DNA from: Mucilaginibacter geliditolerans
GTDB taxonomy: Bacteria > Bacteroidota > Bacteroidia > Sphingobacteriales > Sphingobacteriaceae
Assembly (NCBI RefSeq): GCF_014200495.1
Contig: NZ_JACHBY010000001.1
Span: 1,054,001 to 1,118,000, forward strand
DNA length: 64,000 nt
Direction: 5' to 3'
The notes under the pieces are model-generated. The model made no database searches, had not been told where the DNA came from, and saw only the letters and a list, made by a program, of their open reading frames with translations. The first letter of the stretch is position 1, and each line of letters begins with the position of its first letter. A program made the translations under genes and the position numbers. Below, one piece after another: positions 25,897 through 34,686 of the stretch.

Positions 25897-26703
25897 CTAC
25901 ATACCACCAGCCTTGATCTTATAATAGGATTTGTAGGCGACAAGCCGTTGCAACAAATCCCTGTTAGTCTTTACTATTTTGGCCGCTTCTGCCTCACCGG
26001 CGGGCATAATGATATACCCATAAGGCCCTTTCTTATCCCCTAAGACAGTATTATCCGGGTTATTTACAAATGGGCCATGATCTGTGTCACCACCAATATC
26101 GGCATTATTCATATAGGGAGCATAAAACATGTAATGGGGCATGCTCATGGTCATTATTTTGTTATTAGTCGGGTCGCCCGGATACCCGCGCATAACCGGA
26201 GCCAGCATATAAGATACTCCGGGGCGTGACGGGGCCTTGTATATGCCTTTCCTGATCCGGTCTATCACTATGTCTTTGATCTGCCTGGCAGTAAATTTTC
26301 CGGATGCACGCATGGCCGCCACAGCCTGGTAAACAGGAAAAATCGCTTTAGTGCCTGCGGCATCGAAGCTAATGGGCATGGTAAGGTCGTTCCTGAATTC
26401 TCCCCATTCCCATTCTGTGCGGGTAATAAAACAGATAAATCCATTCGTTCCTTTTTGAGCGATATAATAACCTTTTGCCGGATCTAATAAATAAACAGTG
26501 GCGCCCTTACGCAGATGAGGGGGCAATGCACTTAACGCATAGTCCCTCTCCAGGTCTACCGGCATTTTTTCAAGCTTTGAATCCGCCATTTTTTGGCAAA
26601 AACCTTTGGTAGGTAACAGTAAACACTGGGAAGTTATCAATAATACGGCAAGAAGAAGAAAGTACTGCTGACTTTTCTTTGGCAAACTGATTGAATTATT
26701 CAT
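25897..26703 (-). CDS. Secreted protein of unknown function
   Basis: A 268-residue protein not assigned to a family. Residues 13-36 are a hydrophobic leader, so it is exported. The mature part starts with LEKMPVDLERDYALSALPPHLRKGATVYLLD. It has no recognisable catalytic motif, membrane span or repeat. Notable is a segment rich in Met, Tyr, His and Pro (MTMSMPHYMFYAPYMNN), followed by GGDTDHGPFVNNPD, which could bind a metal or cofactor. Its 3' end faces the strong terminator at 25671-25720 and it has no operon partner. Confidence 0.7.
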   Translation of the reverse strand: MNNSISLPKKSQQYFLLLAVLLITSQCLLLPTKGFCQKMADSKLEKMPVDLERDYALSALPPHLRKGATVYLLDPAKGYYIAQKGTNGFICFITRTEWEWGEFRNDLTMPISFDAAGTKAIFPVYQAVAAMRASGKFTARQIKDIVIDRIRKGIYKAPSRPGVSYMLAPVMRGYPGDPTNNKIMTMSMPHYMFYAPYMNNADIGGDTDHGPFVNNPDNTVLGDKKGPYGYIIMPAGEAEAAKIVKTNRDLLQRLVAYKSYYKIKAGGM

Positions 26704-27115
26704 GATTGTGGGGTTATGTTAACAGACGGGTTTAAACATGATAAAGTTATCCGATACTACCATACATAATGAGGGGGAAAAAAGACAATTTAAGGGGTTA
26801 TTTGTGCCAGTTGGTTAACAGCCGTATCATGCATTGATCAATATTCAGCCTTGGATGGGTATTATTACCTCAAGAATAAAACAGCAGTCATTTATAAGTA
26901 ATTTTTTATACTATGACGGCCTTCACAACCCGGAGTTACCATACATTTGGCTTGATTATTTTAAATACAACTATCAGATTTACAAATAATTACATATAAT
27001 CTAATCGCCTAAAAGAATAACAAATCATAGTTCAAGCACGACTGCCTCTTAATTTTTGTTAATGAAGCTGTTGATCGTGTTTTTATCTTCGCAACATTAA
27101 ACCCCTATTATTATA
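26704..27115. other. Divergent intergenic region
   Basis: No gene seen. It must carry promoters for the minus-strand secreted protein and the plus-strand barrel protein. A perfect plus-strand -7-like element TACATTTG lies at 26942-26949 but no TTG is found at the proper distance upstream, so it is only a weak candidate. Confidence 0.3.
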
Positions 27116-28381
27116 ATGCTTTTTTGCAGGAATTTGCTGTCGTCATTTTGTTTACTTAGTCAGGCCGTATTCGCCAGCGCTAAAAAACAGCCAGTCGATT
27201 CATTGTATAAAACGAAAGATCTGCAAGATGTTATCAGGTCAGTTGCCAAAAGTAAAGCCGATGCTGATACCGCCAAATCACATTCTAATCTATCATTTTT
27301 CCCTTCCGTTGGATATAACCCGAGTTATGGTTTAGAACTTGGACTGGTATTGTCCGGCGGAGAAAATCATGGTGATCCGACGAATACAACTTTTTCTATC
27401 TTTAATACAAATATCTTTCTATCAACAAATGGACTTGCTTCAGCCGAGTTTAAACACAATGATTTTAGTAATGGGAACAAGTGGAATTTACAGGGTGATT
27501 ACGAAGTTGGAAGAACAATAGCCCTGGATTACGGTTTGGGAACCGGGCGTCCGCATCAGGGAGACGACAGCTTTGTACTTAACGGTTTACCCGTGACCAT
27601 TACTCCAGGCGTTATGCCTATTCAGTATACCTATTTGAAACTGTATGAAAAGGTATACCGCAAACTATTTGATGATTTTTATGCGGGTATGGGCCTCGTT
27701 GTTGATGGGTATCAGGATATTGATAAACCCAGGAGGGGAGCTGCAAGACGACGCAGTTATAATGTCATGTACAGTATAAAAAACGGTTATCCATTAGGCG
27801 GCTATTGGGCCAATGGGCTATTATTTAACTTGCAATATAATTCGCGCGACCATCCTAACAGGCCTTATAAAGGTATTTATGTAGATGTTGTCCTTCGTCT
27901 GAATTCAGAAGCACTGGGAAGTGAACACGATGCTACTCAATTAAAAACCGAACTTAGAAAATACTGGTCACTGTCGAGTGCTAATCCTGAACATGTTTTG
28001 GCTTTCTGGTTATGGGGTGATTATTTGTTAAAAGGTTCATTGCCTTATCTTGAATTACCCGGCACCGGTGCTGACGCGGATGAAAGAGGCGGCCGGCCGT
28101 ATACCATTGGAAGATTTAAGGGCACCTCCTTTTATTTTAACGAAATGGAATACCGATATCCCATTACGGAAAATAAGCTGTTGAGCGGCATTGCATTTGT
28201 AAATGCGCAGACCGGCAGTAATCAGCAAAACATTCATTTATTTGAAAGATGGAACACGGGAGAAGGTGGCGGCCTTCGCCTGCTGTTTAACAAATATACC
28301 CGCTCAAATATTTGTATGGATTATGGAGTAGGTAACTATGGCACAAGAGGACTATTCGTAGCCTTAAATGAAACATTTTGA
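27116..28381 (+). CDS. Omp85/BamA-type outer-membrane beta-barrel without POTRA domains
   Basis: A 421-residue protein with a signal peptide (LLSSFCLLSQAVFA). The mature part begins with a short helical linker and then FFPSVGYNPSYGLELGLVLSGG, the first barrel strand. Near the end GRFKGTSFYFNEMEYRYPI matches the conserved region of the Omp85 C-terminal barrel, and it closes with an aromatic-rich last strand ending in Phe, the usual BamA-recognition signal. POTRA repeats are missing, which sets it apart from BamA or TamA (usually 550-900 residues). It may be a lipase-associated or transport barrel. A second small barrel gene follows 76 bases downstream. Confidence 0.75.
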   Translation: MLFCRNLLSSFCLLSQAVFASAKKQPVDSLYKTKDLQDVIRSVAKSKADADTAKSHSNLSFFPSVGYNPSYGLELGLVLSGGENHGDPTNTTFSIFNTNIFLSTNGLASAEFKHNDFSNGNKWNLQGDYEVGRTIALDYGLGTGRPHQGDDSFVLNGLPVTITPGVMPIQYTYLKLYEKVYRKLFDDFYAGMGLVVDGYQDIDKPRRGAARRRSYNVMYSIKNGYPLGGYWANGLLFNLQYNSRDHPNRPYKGIYVDVVLRLNSEALGSEHDATQLKTELRKYWSLSSANPEHVLAFWLWGDYLLKGSLPYLELPGTGADADERGGRPYTIGRFKGTSFYFNEMEYRYPITENKLLSGIAFVNAQTGSNQQNIHLFERWNTGEGGGLRLLFNKYTRSNICMDYGVGNYGTRGLFVALNETF

Positions 28382-28457
28382 TCGTAAAGCATATAACCAT
28401 CATTGATAATATCTATACTATAAATTTAAGAACAGAATAAACACACCCATTAATATT

Positions 28458-29087
28458 ATGATTAAGCACTTACCATTTTACTTTAGAATAAGCCTTTTAC
28501 TGGTATTTTTTTTCAGCGCCCTTAATTGTTTAGCCGTTCCGGTAAAATCGCAATTTGCCGACAGTACCAAAACAGATTTACCATGGTATAAAAAACTTTC
28601 CGTTATTGGCGAATATCAATATTTCAAAACATGTCACCACAGCCGTTTTGATGGCGGCTATGCGTTCGTGGATTATAATGCAACAGCCAATTTCGCTATG
28701 GGGCTTGGTATTGGTTATGATTATAGCACATTACATATAGACAATGGCTATAACCTGAGACATGTAAAAGTATTGCCGGTTCTCGCTGATTTTCGCTATG
28801 TTCCCTTCTCCGATTGGATCGTCTGTCCGTTCGCCGTTGCGGACATTGGTTATTCCACCTTCATCAAATATGAACAAGAAGACCCGACGCATGTTGAAAG
28901 TACCAGGAATGTAACAGACAGGGGCCTGTACACCTTTGGTGGGGGCGGATTATTGGTCAAACTGAGTCATAAGGTAACCATATATACCAGCGCAGGCTTT
29001 ACCGGAATGCATATGTCTTTTAGCAACCTGGATGTAAATCCCCGTGGCTTGTCTAATCAGATAGGGGTAAAAGTAAATTTGCAATAA
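28458..29087 (+). CDS. Small outer-membrane beta-barrel protein
   Basis: A 209-residue protein with a signal sequence (ISLLLVFFFSALNCLAVP). The mature part alternates hydrophobic and polar residues in eight or so predicted strands (LSVIGEYQYFKTCHHS, FAMGLGIGYDYSTLHI, KVLPVLADFRYVPFS) and resembles OmpA/OmpW-like eight-strand barrels. No periplasmic domain. Function unknown. It ends only 6 bases from the end of the converging VirJ-like gene, and no terminator hairpin lies between them. Confidence 0.65.
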   Translation: MIKHLPFYFRISLLLVFFFSALNCLAVPVKSQFADSTKTDLPWYKKLSVIGEYQYFKTCHHSRFDGGYAFVDYNATANFAMGLGIGYDYSTLHIDNGYNLRHVKVLPVLADFRYVPFSDWIVCPFAVADIGYSTFIKYEQEDPTHVESTRNVTDRGLYTFGGGGLLVKLSHKVTIYTSAGFTGMHMSFSNLDVNPRGLSNQIGVKVNLQ

Positions 29088-29093
29088 AGCTAT

Positions 29094-29855
29094 TTACTTT
29101 ATTTTTCTATTGTTTCTCAGCGACGAAACAATTTGTATATAGCTATTTTGGTAATGATGATCTCCGGGAAGGAATTTAACAAAAAAGTTTTGCATCGTGA
29201 TATCAGCCAGCGGCTTCGGATTTTCAGCCTCTCCATAGAAACAGTATACAGGGATGTCTATCTTTTCCACTTCGGGCTTTACTTTGTAAATCCTGTTATC
29301 ATCCCCGGTGGTAAACAGGTCGGCAAAGTGAACCCTGAAGTCTGTGGATAAATAAGGGGAGAGTAGCTGGAGTTTGCTGACTTTGGCTTTTAAATCATCA
29401 GGAAGCCGGTTATAGATAAATGGAACCACATCGGCACCAAAGGAATAACCGCTCAAAACAATTCGTTTTATCTTCCATTCCACGCTGTATTTGCTGATCA
29501 GCTTAATAAAATCAGCTGCGGTTTCATCCGGATTTTTTTGATGCCAAAAGTACGTCCGGGAGTTAAACCCTATAACATGATAGCCTCTTTTTGCGAATTG
29601 AACGGCCAATGTATCATTAAAACCCAGCCAGCCCCCATCGCCAGAAAGCAGAACGATCATTTTTGAGGACATTGGGTTTGACGGCTGATAAATAATTAAA
29701 GGAAGTCCAAATTCCTCGGTTTCAATACCTCTGTTTGCAACTGTCCTTTTCTTTAGCAAAAGGCCGCAACTGCTCAAAGAGACCACAACTAACAGGCAGA
29801 TACAAATTTCTTTCCAGCCGTTTTTATAAATGTTATACCTAACCCGTAAAAGCAT
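29094..29855 (-). CDS. AcvB/VirJ-type lipoprotein hydrolase (copy 1)
   Basis: A 253-residue alpha/beta hydrolase with a lipoprotein signal ending LVVVSLSSC (Cys30). VirJ-domain marks: VLLSGDGGWLGFN near residue 68 and the nucleophile elbow LSGYSFGADVVPFIYNRLP with Ser138; a late His in LPGDHHYQNSY fits the triad. In Agrobacterium AcvB is known to hydrolyse lysyl-phosphatidylglycerol in the periplasm, and its gene sits by the MprF homologue lpiA. Here the same pairing is seen: mprF, VirJ-2, VirJ-1 in order. Gap to the preceding gene is 6 bases. Confidence 0.85.
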   Translation of the reverse strand: MLLRVRYNIYKNGWKEICICLLVVVSLSSCGLLLKKRTVANRGIETEEFGLPLIIYQPSNPMSSKMIVLLSGDGGWLGFNDTLAVQFAKRGYHVIGFNSRTYFWHQKNPDETAADFIKLISKYSVEWKIKRIVLSGYSFGADVVPFIYNRLPDDLKAKVSKLQLLSPYLSTDFRVHFADLFTTGDDNRIYKVKPEVEKIDIPVYCFYGEAENPKPLADITMQNFFVKFLPGDHHYQNSYIQIVSSLRNNRKIK

Positions 29856-29861
29856 TTATAA

Positions 29862-30563
29862 TTATAGCGCATTTTTTGCTATTTCGGGATAGCTTTTTGC
29901 ATAATGGTGATCCCCGGTCAAAATAACAACCTTAAAATTAGATTTTTTTATTGCCCCTAATGGCTTTTCTTTTTCATCCTCGCCATAGTAACAGGTTACA
30001 GGGATATCCATTAATTTAACTTCTGCCACAATATTCATTGACCGGACAGCATTACCGGATCCCAGCATGTCCATCACATGAATTTCAAAATCCGTATACG
30101 AAGAGGGCGAAATTAATTGGACTAATACTATTTTATTTCTTATAGCCTGGGGCAAACGATTGTAGATAAAGGGGGTGACATCTGCCCCAAATGAAAATCC
30201 ACAGATGATGATCTTCTGCTTATGCCATTCGTTTACGTAGGTGTTCAATAGCAGGGCAATGTCATTTGCTGTTTCCTGGGGCGTTTTCTTTTTCCAGAAA
30301 TATTTAAAACTGTTTAGTCCGATAACATTAAACCCCTCGGCAGCATAAGTTTCAACAAGTTTTTGACTGAAACTGTTCCAGCCGCCGTCTCCTGAAATAA
30401 AAAGAACAAGTCTATCTTCTTTGTCCGTTGTAGCTTTAGTAATAATCACTGGCAGATCTGCAGCAAAAATTCGTCCCTCAGCGCACCTACCAGTTGCATT
30501 CACATTGCCGGCATCTAATGTTCCGGCCAATAATAACATTACAGCTAATTTTAAACGTTTCAT
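29862..30563 (-). CDS. AcvB/VirJ-type hydrolase (copy 2)
   Basis: A 233-residue paralogue of the next gene downstream, with a cleavable signal peptide (MKRLKLAVMLLLAGTLDAGN) instead of a lipobox, so it should be soluble in the periplasm. It keeps LFISGDGGWNSFS, the elbow ICGFSFGADVTPFIYNRLP (Ser124) and LTGDHHYAKSYP with the likely catalytic His. The tandem copies differ in anchoring, which suggests either different lipid access or different aminoacyl groups. It starts 5 bases after the mprF stop. Confidence 0.85.
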   Translation of the reverse strand: MKRLKLAVMLLLAGTLDAGNVNATGRCAEGRIFAADLPVIITKATTDKEDRLVLFISGDGGWNSFSQKLVETYAAEGFNVIGLNSFKYFWKKKTPQETANDIALLLNTYVNEWHKQKIIICGFSFGADVTPFIYNRLPQAIRNKIVLVQLISPSSYTDFEIHVMDMLGSGNAVRSMNIVAEVKLMDIPVTCYYGEDEKEKPLGAIKKSNFKVVILTGDHHYAKSYPEIAKNAL

Positions 30564-30568
30564 TATAA

Positions 30569-33139
30569 TCAGGGTTTCATTACCTTATTAAGCGCATTTG
30601 GCAGACTGATCAGGTCATAATGATTCTCATAGATCAGATATTTATTTTGCCACACAGGCAAAAACTTCTCCTTGAAATCCCTAAGCCCCCTATAATGCCT
30701 GAACTGCTGAAGTTTTTCATAAGCAAATTTTAATGTTTTTTCAGGTAGGTCTTTTGCCTGGTCAATTCCGGACAAAGGCGCTAATCCAAGATTAAGGTAT
30801 TTATACTGATTAGCTTTGCAATACCCTATTAACGCGATAATAAGCGCGTCGCTTACGCCAGCCGGAGCCTCATTGGTTTTCCTTATCAGGTCGTATGTTG
30901 CTTCTTCCGGCGCAAAATCTGGTATAATATTCAGAAAGCCGAAAACCTGCTCATCATCATTTTCGACCGTGATAATGGTTTGATTTTTCAGCTTCTTCCA
31001 GTCAAACATCCCCTGGGTAAAAACAATTTCTTCACGATTTGTGCTTTTAAGCCAGTCATTAGAAACGTATTCCAGTTTTTGAAGCAAGCCGTCCTTTATT
31101 GGGGCATCATAAATTTGGGTTTTAAAGCCGTTCTTCTGAAGACTGTTCAAACCGTTCCGCATGGATTTTTTATTCTTCCCTTCCAAAGTAAATTGGCCAA
31201 GGTCAACTATCGCTTCCTGGCCAATAATCAGCGTTTTTTTTCCAAGCGACTGAAAAAGCTGCAGGCTTCCTTCATCCACCCGGTAATAAGCTGAACGCAA
31301 GCCCGATTCTAAACAGAACTCTTCAAACTCTTCAAGTAATACCATTTCATCCGCTGCATCTTTGCAAACAGGTTGTTCCAGGACTACGGCGAAGCTACCG
31401 GCCGTCCTGTAAGAAATCAGGCCCTCACGGCGGGTACCAAAATAGAGCAATTTATCTTCGTAGGTTTTGAAGTAATCCACAGGGGAAGAGCCTAACATTT
31501 TAACAAGTTGCTTAGCCTTTGCAAAGTCATCATCATCATGTTCAACGCTAACAAAATAAGGCTTTAGCAGTGTATAGAAGATCAGCCCGATCGACAAAGT
31601 ACCACTGATGCGAATCGTGTTTAAAAACACAGCGGCAAACCTTGTACGAGGGGTCAAGTCCTTTACATCGAGCAAAATGAAGTTATAGAAGGTGTGCTTT
31701 ATGGAATCGATAAGATGAAAATCGATACCGAAATGCCTTTCGTCTAAAAAGTAAAAGCCGGTAACGCCATAAACAGTAATTCCGCAGAATATCAATATGG
31801 CTGTTTCTATCCCAATCGTTTGCAGGCGCAGACTATGCTTTACATAATACTGTTTCCTGGTAAACCAAAGCACCAATAAAACAAAAAAGGCTACTATGCC
31901 CTCTTCATAGTCGATCGCTTTGGTCAAATTTCCAATTAATGATATCACGCATAATAAAATTGCAAATCTCCAGGCGTTCTTTAATCCTTTAAAAAGGAAT
32001 GCAGAAGTAATAATAAGCAGTAGGCCTGCAATAAATACCAGATAATTGGATACAGAAATAGTATCGGCCGATAAAAAAGATTTTAGCAGTCTTACACGAT
32101 ACGCGAGCGCAGGTGTGAGCACTGAAATAATATTGATCAGGCCTAGTCCTAAAAGTAAAAATGCCGGGATCACCCGGAGCACCATATTTCCTTTTCTAAG
32201 CGTAAAACTAACAATACCAGCAACCACCGGCAGCCAAAACTCAAATAAGCGATAAATAAGGGTTATGGCCAACGCTTCAGAAGTAGAATAACCATAATGC
32301 TTTAAGATGACCGTCAGCGAAAACTCAATGGCTCCAATTCCTCTTAAAAATGGAGAAACAACAAGTATTAAAGTAGCTATAACATACCCGATCAAAGCTA
32401 TTTTCCAGCTTGCATCGGCCCCCATAACCAGCATAGCAATGTAAAGATGTGCAACACCTGTAAGATCTATCAGGACTGAGTAAACGTTTATAAGCGAGAA
32501 CCACATTTTAAAATCCGGATGATCTTTAAACTCTGTGTTTATTTTAGGTATAAACCTGTTAAGTAAGCGATACACCCACCCCTTTCTCAAAAAAGAGGTC
32601 AGGACATAAAGCATCAATATGAGGAAGAAAATTATAATAGCGACCGCCTGGTTGGCATTTTTCCAGCTATCGCCGCTGAGTGTCAGATAGATCAATACCG
32701 GAATTGAAATCAGTATGATGGAAACGATACCTGTAAAACCATATATGGTGCTGGCAAAATGGATCCGGGTACGATTGTCCTCGCTGGTTTCCTTTTGAAT
32801 ATCTTTGGTAAAGAATGCCAAAGATGTTATGCTTCCACCGGGCAGGAAAATACTGATCAAATTCCGCTTTAAAAATAAGATCGCAGATTTCCCAAAGCTT
32901 AACTCCAACTGGAGTGCCCTAAAACTGGCTTGGTACATCAGGGCTTGCAAACTGATATATAGAGCAGTAAGTACAATTCCGGCAATGATCCAAAAAGGAT
33001 TGCCGTAACGAATATAATTGCTTACATTTTTAAGTTCCTCGCCCTGGCTCCTGATAAAGTAAATAGCCAGGATTAGTAATAGCAGGCCGGTAATTTCACT
33101 CAGGTATAATCTGGGTTTTATAAGAAGCTTTTTTAACAT
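30569..33139 (-). CDS. mprF: MprF: aminoacyl-phosphatidylglycerol synthase/flippase
   Basis: An 856-residue protein from the ATG at 33139 (an in-frame TTG eight codons upstream lies in the predicted leader). The N-terminal part has about 14 membrane spans and the flippase domain, with FLKRNLISIFLPGGSITSLAFF and LRGIGAIEFSLTVILKHYG. The C-terminal 300 residues are the soluble DUF2156 transferase: FKTYEDKLLYFGTRREGLIS, then KNKKSMRNGLNSLQKNGF and LNLGLAPLSGI. MprF moves lysine or alanine from tRNA to phosphatidylglycerol and flips the product, lowering surface charge and giving resistance to cationic peptides. First gene of the mprF-virJ-virJ operon. Confidence 0.92.
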   Translation of the reverse strand: MLKKLLIKPRLYLSEITGLLLLILAIYFIRSQGEELKNVSNYIRYGNPFWIIAGIVLTALYISLQALMYQASFRALQLELSFGKSAILFLKRNLISIFLPGGSITSLAFFTKDIQKETSEDNRTRIHFASTIYGFTGIVSIILISIPVLIYLTLSGDSWKNANQAVAIIIFFLILMLYVLTSFLRKGWVYRLLNRFIPKINTEFKDHPDFKMWFSLINVYSVLIDLTGVAHLYIAMLVMGADASWKIALIGYVIATLILVVSPFLRGIGAIEFSLTVILKHYGYSTSEALAITLIYRLFEFWLPVVAGIVSFTLRKGNMVLRVIPAFLLLGLGLINIISVLTPALAYRVRLLKSFLSADTISVSNYLVFIAGLLLIITSAFLFKGLKNAWRFAILLCVISLIGNLTKAIDYEEGIVAFFVLLVLWFTRKQYYVKHSLRLQTIGIETAILIFCGITVYGVTGFYFLDERHFGIDFHLIDSIKHTFYNFILLDVKDLTPRTRFAAVFLNTIRISGTLSIGLIFYTLLKPYFVSVEHDDDDFAKAKQLVKMLGSSPVDYFKTYEDKLLYFGTRREGLISYRTAGSFAVVLEQPVCKDAADEMVLLEEFEEFCLESGLRSAYYRVDEGSLQLFQSLGKKTLIIGQEAIVDLGQFTLEGKNKKSMRNGLNSLQKNGFKTQIYDAPIKDGLLQKLEYVSNDWLKSTNREEIVFTQGMFDWKKLKNQTIITVENDDEQVFGFLNIIPDFAPEEATYDLIRKTNEAPAGVSDALIIALIGYCKANQYKYLNLGLAPLSGIDQAKDLPEKTLKFAYEKLQQFRHYRGLRDFKEKFLPVWQNKYLIYENHYDLISLPNALNKVMKP

Positions 33140-33188
33140 GAAATCAAAACGTGGTTTATCCAATATTTTTAAGGTGTAGATAATTACT

Positions 33189-33221
33189 CAAAGGTAAAAC
33201 CTATTTCCATTCTTCATCAAA
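33189..33221 (-). promoter_or_regulatory. Promoter of the mprF-virJ-virJ operon
   Basis: On the minus strand TTTG (33221-33218) and TACCTTTG (33196-33189) are 21 bases apart, a full match to the Bacteroidota -33/-7 pattern. The start site would be near 33182, leaving a leader of about 43 bases before the mprF ATG at 33139. Confidence 0.6.
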
Positions 33222-33761
33222 CCACTAAATTTTTCATTGTCTTTTTACTGTCATTTACTAAAGCTGATTAATCACAAAGGTCTCATTTCAACAATTATTG
33301 TGGCAAAAACTACAACAGTTATAAAATATACGTTGATAAAACCATAACCGGTATATAGTAAAACCTATTGCTTAGCATTTCGTATAACGACGCAACCCTT
33401 ATTAAAAAAACGATGCAAGCTGAACTTGAAAACAATACCGCCGTTATACTTCACCTGGACCATCCAGGTCTGTCAGAAATAATTGTTGCAACAAATGCGG
33501 ATCTGAGAAAATCAAACGAATACCAAGACCAGCGCCGGTGAAGGTGCTCACGTTTTGGTTGCCCGTCAAAAGATACAACGGATGCCTGAGAAAGTATTAT
33601 TCCTTCCGGTCCACAGACCATTGCGACCAAATTTCGCAAGGAGGAGGAACCGGTAAAGCCTGACAACGTAGGGAGCAGTAAAACAAGTGACCACCTTCCA
33701 ATTTTTCAAATAATGATGCTGTTTTCGATTTTCGCGTTGTCCTATTGTAAGCAGTCGTTTT
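33222..33761. other. Gene-poor stretch between mprF and an alpha/beta hydrolase
   Basis: No supported gene. A minus-strand frame at 33451-33666 (71 codons, GSSSLRNLVAMVCGPEGII...) overlaps two others and has no family match that can be seen. A short plus frame at 33413-33541 (42 codons) lies antisense to it. The stretch may be a decayed gene. Confidence 0.35.
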
Positions 33762-34454
33762 TTAAGCGTGACTATATTTATCTTCCAGTCTGTATAAAAT
33801 ATCAACCAATTTATCCGGACGTTCTTTCATCACATTGTGCCCGCAATGTATTGTTTCAACATGCCAATCAGGAGAATCTTTTAAGTCCTCATATTGTTTG
33901 ACAAAGGGAGACTGTTCCCAACCACTGAGATAAATGAATGTACGGTTAAGAATTCGTTCATAATTTCCATTCAAGTTTAAGCTTTGCATAAATGTTGCCA
34001 GCGGATGTGGTCTTCTTCGATCATCTACCCCCGGCCGATCTGCTACAGTGAAACCATCATTGCCGGCTCCGGCTACAAAACGTTGTCGGTATATTTCACT
34101 CGTAAGACTCCAGCAGGAATCTCCATCTTTGGGAATGTAGGCATCAATATAAACAAGTGCATGTATACTTTCCGGAATTTTATCTGCAACACCTGTGATA
34201 ACCAGTCCGGCATAGCTATGGCCGCATAAGATCACATCAGTGAGGTTTTCTTTTAAGAAGACATCTATGACGAACTGGATATGCGTATCTAAATTTATGA
34301 TTCTGTTTGGTATACTGGATTGAGTTTCAAGACCCGGTAAGGTTAATGAAATACACTTTTTTCCTAACCGTTCCAGGTTTTCAGTTATTGGGTCATACGC
34401 CCAGCTACCGTGCCATCCGCCTGGAATAAACATATAGGTTTTTTCATTTTTCAT
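33762..34454 (-). CDS. Alpha/beta hydrolase (EstC-like)
   Basis: A 230-residue cytoplasmic protein. First-strand motif MFIPGGWHGSWAYDPITENL, nucleophile elbow LCGHSYAGLVITGV and C-terminal HCGHNVMKERPDKLVD with the likely catalytic His. It belongs to the same broad esterase group as the protein at 24939-25652, but the two are clearly diverged. No operon partner: the nearest upstream feature is a Crp/Fnr remnant. Confidence 0.85.
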   Translation of the reverse strand: MKNEKTYMFIPGGWHGSWAYDPITENLERLGKKCISLTLPGLETQSSIPNRIINLDTHIQFVIDVFLKENLTDVILCGHSYAGLVITGVADKIPESIHALVYIDAYIPKDGDSCWSLTSEIYRQRFVAGAGNDGFTVADRPGVDDRRRPHPLATFMQSLNLNGNYERILNRTFIYLSGWEQSPFVKQYEDLKDSPDWHVETIHCGHNVMKERPDKLVDILYRLEDKYSHA

Positions 34455-34581
34455 AAGAGTTTGCTACTTCTGGTTCATCTTTTTATTATTAATTTATGAC
34501 GAGACAAAGATGGTCGCTAATAGCGCAAACAACACATAAAGTAACTTAAGAAATACCCTTAAAGTAGATTAAGGGTAACGC

Positions 34582-34668
34582 CTATTTTTTGAGGAGATCT
34601 TTACGAACTCTACTCAAGAACTCAGGGGTAATCCCTAAGTATGAGACAATTTGTGTATTTGGAAACCT
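34582..34668 (-). pseudogene. Remnant of a Crp/Fnr-family regulator (C-terminal end)
   Basis: The minus-strand frame reads RFPNTQIVSYLGITPEF and then LSRVRKDLLKK before a TAG stop. This is the recognition-helix end of the bacteroidete Crp/Fnr family (consensus IASYLGITPETLSRIRK). An in-frame TGA lies directly upstream at 34669-34671, and the nitrilase gene ends 19 bases further on, so the rest of the regulator (about 160 codons) is gone. Confidence 0.7.
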
Positions 34669-34686
34669 TCAAAGGCTTCTGCAGTA

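Noticed and set aside
26942..26949. Perfect TACATTTG as promoter of the barrel gene at 27116
   Set aside because: No TTG at the right distance upstream and a 167-base distance to the gene; not enough to list as a promoter.
33451..33666. Minus-strand 71-codon frame with a hydrophobic stretch (RNLVAMVCGPEGIILSQ) recalling polysaccharide flippases
   Set aside because: The resemblance is a short stretch only; no family motif, no full-length gene, and overlapping frames on both strands are equally open.
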